Assembly: GCF_000058485.1 (NCBI RefSeq)
Contig: NC_008278.1
Span: 4,024,962-4,088,961, forward strand
Direction: 5' to 3'
Length of the DNA: 64,000 bases
Source: Frankia alni ACN14a
GTDB lineage: Bacteria > Actinomycetota > Actinomycetes > Frankiales > Frankiaceae
A program made the translations under genes and the position numbers. Positions 1 through 6,624 of the stretch are shown piece after piece. Below the pieces are notes generated by a model, which was given only the letters and a program-made list of their open reading frames with translations, had not been told where the DNA came from and made no database searches. How positions within the stretch are numbered: the stretch's first letter is position 1; the number at the start of each line of letters is the position of its first letter.

Positions 1-14
1 ACCCTGGCACGCCC

Positions 15-872
15 ATGACAGCGACACCGCTGCCCGGGGGGCGCGTCAACACGGTCGTCCGGATCGGGGACACCGTGCGTCGATGCATGCCGGACCGCGC
101 CGAGTTCGTCCACCGTCTCCTTCGCCTGCTGGCGGACCGCGGCTTCGAGGCAGCGCCGCGGCTGCTCGGCGTCGACGGCCAGGGCCGCGAGATCCTCACC
201 TACCTGCCCGGCCATGTCGCCTGGCAGGACGACCAGCCGGCCGCCGTCACCGCCGACGACAGCCTTGCCCGCCTCGCCGAGCTGGTTCGCCGGCTCCACG
301 ACCTGACCGCGTCGACGGCGCTGGCGCACGGCGGCGAGGTCGTCTGCCACAACGACCTGGCGCCGCGCAACACCGTCTACCGGCCGGTGGCCGGGGCGCT
401 GCGCCCGGTGGCACTGCTGGACTGGGATCTGGCGGCGCCCGGCCGACGCATCGACGACGTCGCCCACGTCTGCTGGCAGTTCCTCGGACTCGGCCCGTCG
501 GCGACCGACCTGACCGAGGTGATCCGGCGGATCGCGGTGATCTGCGACGCCTACGGGCTGCGTCACCGTGACCGCCTGATCGCGACGATCCTGTGGTGGC
601 AGGACCGATGCTGGCGCGGCATCGAGCGCGGTGCGCGGGCCGGGCAGCCCGGCGCCCTGCGCCTGCGCGAGGCCGGCGCCGTCGAGGAGGTGCGCGCCGC
701 GCACCGCTGGGTCGCCGCCCATCGCGGCCGCCTGCAGGCCGGGCTCGTCGGGCGCCGCCCGCCCGGGGACGGCGGCGGTGGGGGCAGGCACCGGGGCCGG
801 GAGGGTGACGCGGTTGCGCGGAACCCGGGTCACGTACACGGAAAGGATATCGATCACGACGTAGGGTGGTGA
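15..872 (+). CDS. APH-family phosphotransferase (aminoglycoside/choline kinase-like)
   Basis: A 285-residue protein with the kinase-like fold of aminoglycoside and choline phosphotransferases. The catalytic loop CHNDLAPRNTVY (about residue 112) supplies the Asp and Asn of the Brenner motif HxDxxxxN, here as HNDLAPRN. LLDWDLAAPG (about 135) supplies the metal-binding Asp. The substrate is unknown: families like this act on sugars, amino alcohols or antibiotics, and nothing nearby points to one. The ATG at 15 is the only start visible because the window begins just upstream. The last 40 or so residues are Gly/Arg-rich and probably disordered. A relative with the same motif order is encoded at 24582-25331. 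Confidence 0.75.
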   Translation: MTATPLPGGRVNTVVRIGDTVRRCMPDRAEFVHRLLRLLADRGFEAAPRLLGVDGQGREILTYLPGHVAWQDDQPAAVTADDSLARLAELVRRLHDLTASTALAHGGEVVCHNDLAPRNTVYRPVAGALRPVALLDWDLAAPGRRIDDVAHVCWQFLGLGPSATDLTEVIRRIAVICDAYGLRHRDRLIATILWWQDRCWRGIERGARAGQPGALRLREAGAVEEVRAAHRWVAAHRGRLQAGLVGRRPPGDGGGGGRHRGREGDAVARNPGHVHGKDIDHDVGW

Positions 873-999
873 TGATCTTCCGGGGTGGTGGTGCGCAGGA
901 GCTGGAGCCGCGGCGGGAAGGCCGGCCGCGGCCTGTCACCAAGCCGTTCACGAAGCCGAAGCACCCTGTTACAGTGTGCCCCAACGATCGGGGGATCGC

Positions 1000-1539
1000 A
1001 TGACGGAACGGGATGACCCGCGCGCCCAGCCGGACGGCGGCGACCCACAGCCACAGCCCTTCTACGGTCAGCCGCAACCTCCCTACCCTGCGTACGGGGA
1101 CGCCGGCGCGCCGGGCGGCTACGACGGCCCCTACGGCCAGCCGGCCGGCGGGCCGGTCGCACCCTGGCAGGGCCAGCCCTACGGCGGGGCGTATCCGCCC
1201 ACCGGCGGCGCCTATCCACCACCGGGCGGCTACCCGATCGGCCCGCCGCAGCCGTTCCCCACCACCGGCGCCCCGGGGCCGCTCGCCCCGCAGAAGTCCG
1301 TCGCCGTCGCGCTGCTGCTGACCTTCCTGTGGTTGGGCGCGGGGCACCTCTACGCGGGCCGGACCACCACCGGCGTCATCCTCCTCGTCGTCGACCTGTT
1401 CCTGTGGATGCTGTCGTTCTTCATCATCACGTTGATCCTCACCATCCCGGTGTGGCTCATCCTGTGGGTAATCGCCATGGTCACCTCGGCGACGGCGGTC
1501 AACGACTACAACACCAGGATCGGCTACCCGCGGGCCTGA
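1000..1539 (+). CDS. TM2 domain protein with Pro/Gly/Tyr-rich N-terminus
   Basis: About 179 residues from the ATG at 1000, preceded by ATCGGGGGATC; an in-frame GTG at 976 is a weaker start. The first half is a flexible Pro/Gln/Tyr/Gly segment (repeated YGQP, PPGGYP). The C-terminal half, from LAPQKSVAVALLLTFLWLGAG, is a TM2 domain: two hydrophobic helices with the GAGHLYAGRTTTG turn between them. TM2 proteins are small membrane proteins of unknown role. A second TM2 protein with the same architecture lies at 37256-37906, so this is a small paralogous family. Confidence 0.8.
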   Translation: MTERDDPRAQPDGGDPQPQPFYGQPQPPYPAYGDAGAPGGYDGPYGQPAGGPVAPWQGQPYGGAYPPTGGAYPPPGGYPIGPPQPFPTTGAPGPLAPQKSVAVALLLTFLWLGAGHLYAGRTTTGVILLVVDLFLWMLSFFIITLILTIPVWLILWVIAMVTSATAVNDYNTRIGYPRA

Positions 1540-1691
1540 GCGACGCCCACCGCCGCGGGCGGTCGGGCCCGGCGCGCGGCCGGGGTGGCGGCGCAGGTCA
1601 GCCGGCCGGGTGCGCGCCGCTCGGCGCGGGTGCGCGGGCGAGGTCGCCTCGACGAGGCGGGTGGCGTCGGCGTCACCCTGCTCGGCGGCAT

Positions 1692-1727
1692 GTTGTGCAC
1701 GGTCCATCAGCTCAGACCGTGCACAAC
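1692..1727. terminator. Perfect 13-bp inverted repeat between convergent genes
   Basis: GTTGTGCACGGTC (1692-1704) and GACCGTGCACAAC (1715-1727) are perfect inverted repeats around a 10-nt loop. They lie between the convergent TM2 gene and the GrpB-like gene. No U tract follows, which is usual for high-GC terminators. A bidirectional terminator is the simplest reading; a protein-binding palindrome is possible. Confidence 0.6.
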
Positions 1728-1757
1728 GTGCCGCCCTGCAAACGTGCCGCCCTGCAA
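1726..1757. repeat. Two tandem 16-bp copies
   Basis: The unit ACGTGCCGCCCTGCAA occurs twice head-to-tail, directly after (and overlapping by two bases) the inverted repeat at 1692-1727. No function is evident. Confidence 0.7.
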
Positions 1758-1763
1758 AGAGGT

Positions 1764-2327
1764 CTACTCCGGCAGAACAGTGCGTGGCGGTGGGTCGACA
1801 CCGATACCGCGCAGCGCCTCGTCGACGAAGGCGCCCTTGGCGTTGGTGTAGGCGTTGCGGTTGTCGCGGTGCGCCATGGCCAGGCGCTGTTTGAGCCGGG
1901 CGTACCGCCCGCGCAGGTCCGCGTCGGCGCGCAGCGCGTCGCGGAAGGCGAGCAGCGCGCGAGCGTGCGGATCGGCAGCGGCGAGCACGTGCAGGTGATG
2001 GGTGCGCGCGGCCGGACGGGGGCGCAGCAACCACAGGCGGTAGCGGCCGGCCGGATCCTGCGGCCAGTACAGCCAGCCGTCGACGGCCAGCGCCGGCAGC
2101 GCGCCACGCGCGGCGTCGAGGTCGTGCACCGGGGCGAGCAGGTCGACGACCGGCTTCGCCGGCAGGTCCGCCACCGCGGTGGAGCCGATGTGCTCCACCG
2201 CGCCGGCGAGCAGATCCCCGAGGATGTCGGTGACCCGGTCGCGCTGCTCGGCGAACCGGCCGGCCCATCCCGGGTCGTGGGCGACGAGGTCGACCGGCTC
2301 GTCGGTGCCATCCCCCCGCCCGCGCAC
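1764..2327 (-). CDS. GrpB-like protein (UPF0157, nucleotidyltransferase fold)
   Basis: 187 residues. The family signature is seen as VEHIGSTAVADLPAKPVVDL (about residues 40-60), the GS..V....KP..D pattern of GrpB/UPF0157 proteins, which have a minimal nucleotidyltransferase fold. The C-terminal part, KQRLAMAHRDNRNAYTNAK, matches the family's conserved K..L...........Y...K stretch. Members are often fused to dephospho-CoA kinase, but this copy is stand-alone. The GTG start at 2327 lies five bases after the stop of the acyltransferase gene, so it is probably the last gene of that operon. Biochemical role unknown. Confidence 0.8.
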   Translation of the reverse strand: MRGRGDGTDEPVDLVAHDPGWAGRFAEQRDRVTDILGDLLAGAVEHIGSTAVADLPAKPVVDLLAPVHDLDAARGALPALAVDGWLYWPQDPAGRYRLWLLRPRPAARTHHLHVLAAADPHARALLAFRDALRADADLRGRYARLKQRLAMAHRDNRNAYTNAKGAFVDEALRGIGVDPPPRTVLPE

Positions 2328-2332
2328 GGCGC

Positions 2333-3604
2333 TCAGCGACGCCAGGGAGAGCGCGACGTGCTGCGCGGCAGCGGTTCGGTGGCCGCCCAGATGCGTCGCC
2401 AGCGCGCCGTCGGGGTGTCCGGGGCGCCGCGCAGCCGCGCGGAGATCGACACCGGGCCGGTCCCGCTGCGCGCCGCGGCGCGGGGACGGTGGCGGCCCAG
2501 GGCGCGTGCCTCGCCGACGGCCGGCGTCACCGTCCCGTCGGCACCCTCACGGTCGGCCGCGGTCGGCTGGCGCGGTGGCGCGCCGGACCCGCCCGGCGCG
2601 TCCGCGGCGCCGGCCGCCTCGGCCGTCCCGGCCGCCTCGGCCGTCCCGGCCGCCTCGGTCGTCCCAGCCGACTCGGTCGTCCCGGTCGTCTCCGCGCCGG
2701 CCGGGGCGGCAGTCTCGGCGACCGGCGGGATCGAGGCGGACGCGGGTGAGGCGAGGGAGCCGCAGGGCGAACCGAGGGAGTCACCGGGCTGCTCGGCCAG
2801 TGCCGCCCGGGTGGCGTCCCACCAGCTGGTGGCATCCTCGGCGCACAGCCGGTCGACCTCGGCGGCCAGCCGGGCGGTGAACGTCCGCACATCCTCACCG
2901 GGCAGCGGACGCAACGGCCGACCGAAGCGCACCGTCACCTGCGGGCGGCCCGGCAGCGGCCACGACCGCCCCCGCGGCATCGCCGCGAACGCCCCCCGCA
3001 CCCCCACCGGCACCACCGGCACCCCGGCGTTGATCGCCAGATAGGCCGCGCCCAGCCGGAACCGGCCCCGCGCCCCGTCCCGCGACCGCGTCCCCTCCGG
3101 GAAGATCACCAGGTTCCAGCCGTCGCGCAACAGATCCATCGGCGTCGACGACGGCGCCCCACCGCTGCGATCGATCGGCACCGTGGCGAACGCCAACGCG
3201 CTGGACGCCCCCCGCCACACACTGTCGAAGAAGTAGTCCGCCGCCGCCGTCACCGCGGTCCGCGCACGCACCCGCCCGGGCAGCGCACACAGCAGCATGG
3301 GCGCGTCGAGATGACTGGTGTGGTTCGACACGATGATCACCGGGGTGTCGCGGACCTCGTCGAACACCTCCGCGCCATGCGCGTGCGCGGTCAGCGAGGC
3401 GTGCAGCAACGGATTCATCACCCCGCTGAGGAACGCCGCCCGCGTCGTGCGCGCCGCACCACTGCGCGCCCACCCCGTGGGGAACTCCCGCGACGCCGGA
3501 CGCGCCGCGCGGCCCGCGTCCCCGACCGGCGCCCACGGCGGGCCACCCCGACGAACACCCCGCGCGGCCTCGCGCAGCCCCACACCCCGTCGCGGCCTAC
3601 CCAT
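2333..3604 (-). CDS. PlsC-type lysophospholipid acyltransferase with long low-complexity tail
   Basis: Transfers an acyl chain to lysophosphatidic acid or a related alcohol. Motif I is NHTSHLDAP, the catalytic His/Asp pair; motif III is FPEGTRSRDG; AAYLAINAGVPVVPVGVRG is the block after it. The catalytic domain ends near residue 260 and is followed by about 150 residues of low complexity with six-residue repeats of the type GTAEAA. The start is uncertain: GTG 3613, ATG 3604 and ATG 3418 (just before NPLLHASL) are all in frame. It follows the LarA-like gene by about 120 bp on the same strand, and the GrpB-like gene follows five bases later. Context suggests it acylates a product of the reductase and dehydrogenase upstream. 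Confidence 0.82.
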   Translation of the reverse strand: MGRPRRGVGLREAARGVRRGGPPWAPVGDAGRAARPASREFPTGWARSGAARTTRAAFLSGVMNPLLHASLTAHAHGAEVFDEVRDTPVIIVSNHTSHLDAPMLLCALPGRVRARTAVTAAADYFFDSVWRGASSALAFATVPIDRSGGAPSSTPMDLLRDGWNLVIFPEGTRSRDGARGRFRLGAAYLAINAGVPVVPVGVRGAFAAMPRGRSWPLPGRPQVTVRFGRPLRPLPGEDVRTFTARLAAEVDRLCAEDATSWWDATRAALAEQPGDSLGSPCGSLASPASASIPPVAETAAPAGAETTGTTESAGTTEAAGTAEAAGTAEAAGAADAPGGSGAPPRQPTAADREGADGTVTPAVGEARALGRHRPRAAARSGTGPVSISARLRGAPDTPTARWRRIWAATEPLPRSTSRSPWRR

Positions 3605-3725
3605 CCCGATCACCCATCCGTCCCGAGCACCCTCGTCCTACCGGTCCATCCACCACGACCCGCAACCGGCCGCCGCGCGGCCCCCGCCGGCGCACCGCAC
3701 CCCGCGTGCCTCGCCGCGGTGCCGC

Positions 3726-5312
3726 TCACCGCACGTCGGCGATGAGCTGCGGCGGGCTGTGCAGATAGGTGATCGACGGGTCGCGGCCCACCGCACCCGC
3801 CACGATCTCCAACGCATCCGCCAACGTCGACGCCGCCCGGTACCCCAGCCGCGCGCACGCCGCCCGATCCCCACCCACGAAGACCACCTCGGCCAGATGC
3901 GCCCGCGCCGGCGCCGTCTCATACCAGCGGTGGAACGGATGCACCCCGTGATGCGCCAGCGACGTCCGGTACAACGACGCATACCACGGGTCCGTGGCGT
4001 ACTGCCGCTCGAACTTCGCCTCGATCGTCGCCGGATCACTCGACTCGGCGAGCACCTCCTCGTAGAAATCCACATACGACGGCTGATGCAACTGGGAGAA
4101 CCGCGCCGCCACCGGATGGTAGACGATCATCGCTCCGTTCTCCCGGACGACGGGCCGCCCCCGATGGCGGGCGAAGACGTCGCCGAGCGCACCGTGCGCG
4201 GCGAGCACCGGATCCGCCGGCGCCCCACCCTGATACGCCCCGAACGGGGGCAGCCCCACGACGACGACGTCGCTCTGCCCGTCGACGTCGACCCGCTGCT
4301 GGGCGTCGAGCGCCTCCCACGCCGCCACCGCCACCGCCTGCGGCGCACCGGCCGTCACCGAGGTGATCGCATAGTCGGCGGCCAGATCGCGCAGCACCCG
4401 CGCCCGCCCCCGCCCCCCGAGCAGCTCCAGGCCCCGGCCCACCCCGAACGCCAACGCCGAATCAGCCGGCGACCATTCCCACTCCCGGCGGGTCAGAAAC
4501 GGCGCCGGCCCGAGCGCGGCGTTCACCGTCGCCGTGACCGCGAACACCGGCACCGCCGCGCCCAGCACCGCCCCCACCCGCTGCGCCGCCGCGCCCTGCA
4601 CGACTGCGCCGTCCACCGTCCCGCCGCCGCCCGCACCCGCCGCGGCGGCCTGCGTCACCGCCGCCACCGCATGCACCGCGCGCAGCGACGCATACGACGA
4701 CAACCCCTCGACCAGCGCACCGAGCCCACCCTGCCCGGGGCCCTGCACGATCCCGACGGCGACGAGCAGATCGGCCTCGGCCACCGCCCGAGCGACCTCG
4801 ACCGGCTCGCCGGCGTCGCTGCGACCGACCTCGACGAGGTTCGCCGCGTCCTCGGCGTCGTGGCAGGCCAGCTGCGTCGGCCAGAACGACCGGAACACCC
4901 GCTCCCCGACGATCCCCGCCACCTCGGCGGCACCCAGACGCCGGTGCAGCCCGTTGGCCACCACCAGCGTCACCTCGTCGACACCGGCCGCCGCCGCCAC
5001 GGTCAGCACCTGCTCCAGGATCCGCCCGCGTACGTCCACCCCCCGCACCCGCGGCTGCGGAGTACGCAGATCGTCCACGCTGATCGCCAGACGCATCCCC
5101 GGGCGCAGCAGCGCCGACAGCGGCGCGCTGCCCACCGGCTCGGCCAGCGCCGCGCCGATCGCCGCGTCGACGTCACCGACCCCCGGGCGCGGCTGCGGCG
5201 GATACACCACCCGCGTGCCCAGCGGGAACCGTTCCAGCAGCACCCCGGCGCCGGAATGGACCAGCAGCGGGGGAGTCCGCTCGTCGACCTCGAGCACGAA
5301 CCCCGGTCTCAC
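3726..5312 (-). CDS. LarA-like (DUF2088) protein with altered cofactor motif
   Basis: About 528 residues from the GTG at 5312, which has GGAGAGG upstream. The N-terminal half resembles the lactate racemase (LarA) domain: the DDLRTPQP motif stands where the family has DxTRP, followed by ANGLHRR with the conserved His and ACHDAEDAANLVEVG with a second His. The next LarA motif, which carries a His and the lysine that binds the nickel-pincer cofactor (P-H-x-x-G-F-S-G-G-x-K), reads IVQGPGQGGLGALVEG here. That His and Lys are therefore missing by eye. The C-terminal half (DVVVVGLPPFGAYQGG, ENGAMIVYHPV) resembles the LarA C-terminal domain. Probably not a nickel racemase; a lipid-pathway enzyme is inferred from its neighbours. 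Confidence 0.75.
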   Translation of the reverse strand: MRPGFVLEVDERTPPLLVHSGAGVLLERFPLGTRVVYPPQPRPGVGDVDAAIGAALAEPVGSAPLSALLRPGMRLAISVDDLRTPQPRVRGVDVRGRILEQVLTVAAAAGVDEVTLVVANGLHRRLGAAEVAGIVGERVFRSFWPTQLACHDAEDAANLVEVGRSDAGEPVEVARAVAEADLLVAVGIVQGPGQGGLGALVEGLSSYASLRAVHAVAAVTQAAAAGAGGGGTVDGAVVQGAAAQRVGAVLGAAVPVFAVTATVNAALGPAPFLTRREWEWSPADSALAFGVGRGLELLGGRGRARVLRDLAADYAITSVTAGAPQAVAVAAWEALDAQQRVDVDGQSDVVVVGLPPFGAYQGGAPADPVLAAHGALGDVFARHRGRPVVRENGAMIVYHPVAARFSQLHQPSYVDFYEEVLAESSDPATIEAKFERQYATDPWYASLYRTSLAHHGVHPFHRWYETAPARAHLAEVVFVGGDRAACARLGYRAASTLADALEIVAGAVGRDPSITYLHSPPQLIADVR

Positions 5313-5440
5313 TGTCGCGATCCTCTCCACGTCCGCCCCGATGAGCCACACCCTGCGTGCGCCCAGTCCACCCCCGCCGCCCCCGCCATCCCGATCATCC
5401 CGGGCATCCCGGCCCTGGGCGTCCGCCCGGCCGCGGTCAT
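5309..5440 (-). CDS. Possible 43-residue ORF coupled at both ends
   Basis: An ATG at 5440 overlaps the dehydrogenase stop codon in an ATGA arrangement, and its own TGA (5311-5309) overlaps the GTG start of the LarA-like gene as GTGA. The peptide would be 43 residues, Gly/Met/Ala-rich, starting MTAAGRTPRAG, with no recognisable domain. The double four-base overlap fills exactly the gap between the two larger genes and would allow translational coupling across it. It could equally be chance, or a degenerate start region of the LarA-like gene. Confidence 0.3.
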   Translation of the reverse strand: MTAAGRTPRAGMPGMIGMAGAAGVDWAHAGCGSSGRTWRGSRQ

Positions 5441-6624
5441 GACGGCGCCGCCGGATCGAACGCCACCCGCACCGCACCGAGGCGCCCCGCGTCCCACGCA
5501 TGGGCCAGCGCGTCACGCCACCGGGTCAGCGGATAACCACCGGTGACCAGCCCGTCCAGCGGCGCGGTCGCGGCCAGCTCCCACGCCCGCGCCAGCACGT
5601 CGCCCGCCCCCGGATCGGCGCTGGTCCGCGCCGCCCCGACCAGCTCCAGCCCCCGCGCCCACAGCGGCGTCAGATCCACCCGGTCCGACGGGGTACCGGC
5701 CACCACCACCCGCCCACCCGCCCGGGTCGTGCGCAGCGCCGTCGCCAGCGCCTGGGCGCTGCCCGCCGCGTCCACCGCCACATCCACCCCGCCGAGCAGG
5801 AACGACCCGCCCGACGACGGGGTCACCCGCAGCGCATGCGTGCCGCGGCGCACCCCGGCGACCGCCCCGGCCGGGTCGAACACCGCGTCCGCGCCGAACC
5901 GGCCGGCCACCTGCGCCTGACGCGGATGACGCGCCACGACGGCCACCGACCCGGCGTCGGTGAACGCCCGCAACGCCAGCACCGTGCACAACCCGACCGC
6001 CCCCGCGCCGACGACCAGCACCCGCGCCCCGGGCGCCACCCGGGCCCGATCGGCGGCGTGCACGGCGCGAGCCAGCGCGTCGAGGAGCACCGCACGCTCG
6101 TCGGGCAGACCCTCGGGCACCGCGTGCAGCTGACCACGATGGGCCAGCGTGACCCGGCTCCATCCGCCGCCACCGACCCCGACCTCAGCCGCCCGCGCCC
6201 CCACGCCCGCCCCCGCCTCGGACGGCGAACCTGCCCCCGACAGCGACACGGATCCGGCCGGCGGCGCCACCGGATCGACGACGACCCGGGCACCCGCGGC
6301 CAGCACCCGGCCGTCGGGAAGGGCCACCTGCTGCTCCACCCGGCCGACGACCTCCCGTCCCGGCACGAACGGCAACCCGACCACCGCCGTCAGATACGCC
6401 GACGCCCGACCGGTCACCAGCGCCAGATCCGCCCCGCCGATCCCCGCCAGCGACGGCCGCACCCGCACCCAGCGCTCATCCGGCGGCCGCGGATCATCAC
6501 GGTCCACATACCGCAACGGCACCGCCCGCCCCAGCCCGCCCAGCGCCCCGGCACCCGCCTGGGCGACCAGCCGGGCGGCGACGTGGCGCGCCGGGGAGTC
6601 ATACAGCTCCAACCCGCGCGTCAC
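5437..6624 (-). CDS. Zinc-type (MDR) alcohol dehydrogenase-like protein
   Basis: About 395 residues of the medium-chain dehydrogenase/reductase family. The N-terminal GroES-like part contains FVPGREVVGRV. The Rossmann part has the dinucleotide motif VLVVGAGAVGLCTV, then GGRVVVAGTPS. No obvious catalytic zinc Cys/His set or structural four-cysteine lobe is visible, so it may be zinc-free or degenerate. The start GTG at 6624 overlaps the stop of the reductase-HAD gene (GTGA), implying translational coupling. A proline/glycine-rich insertion lies around residues 125-150. Oxidation or reduction of a long-chain alcohol or aldehyde made by the upstream reductase is an inference. Confidence 0.8.
   Translation of the reverse strand: MTRGLELYDSPARHVAARLVAQAGAGALGGLGRAVPLRYVDRDDPRPPDERWVRVRPSLAGIGGADLALVTGRASAYLTAVVGLPFVPGREVVGRVEQQVALPDGRVLAAGARVVVDPVAPPAGSVSLSGAGSPSEAGAGVGARAAEVGVGGGGWSRVTLAHRGQLHAVPEGLPDERAVLLDALARAVHAADRARVAPGARVLVVGAGAVGLCTVLALRAFTDAGSVAVVARHPRQAQVAGRFGADAVFDPAGAVAGVRRGTHALRVTPSSGGSFLLGGVDVAVDAAGSAQALATALRTTRAGGRVVVAGTPSDRVDLTPLWARGLELVGAARTSADPGAGDVLARAWELAATAPLDGLVTGGYPLTRWRDALAHAWDAGRLGAVRVAFDPAAPS

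Noticed and set aside
1329-3044. Very long open frames opposite or beside real genes, for example 571 codons at 1329-3044 and 811-1112 codons elsewhere
   Set aside because: They are Arg/Pro/Gly/Ala-rich, lack domains and lie out of frame with genes that have clear motifs; long shadows are expected at this GC content.
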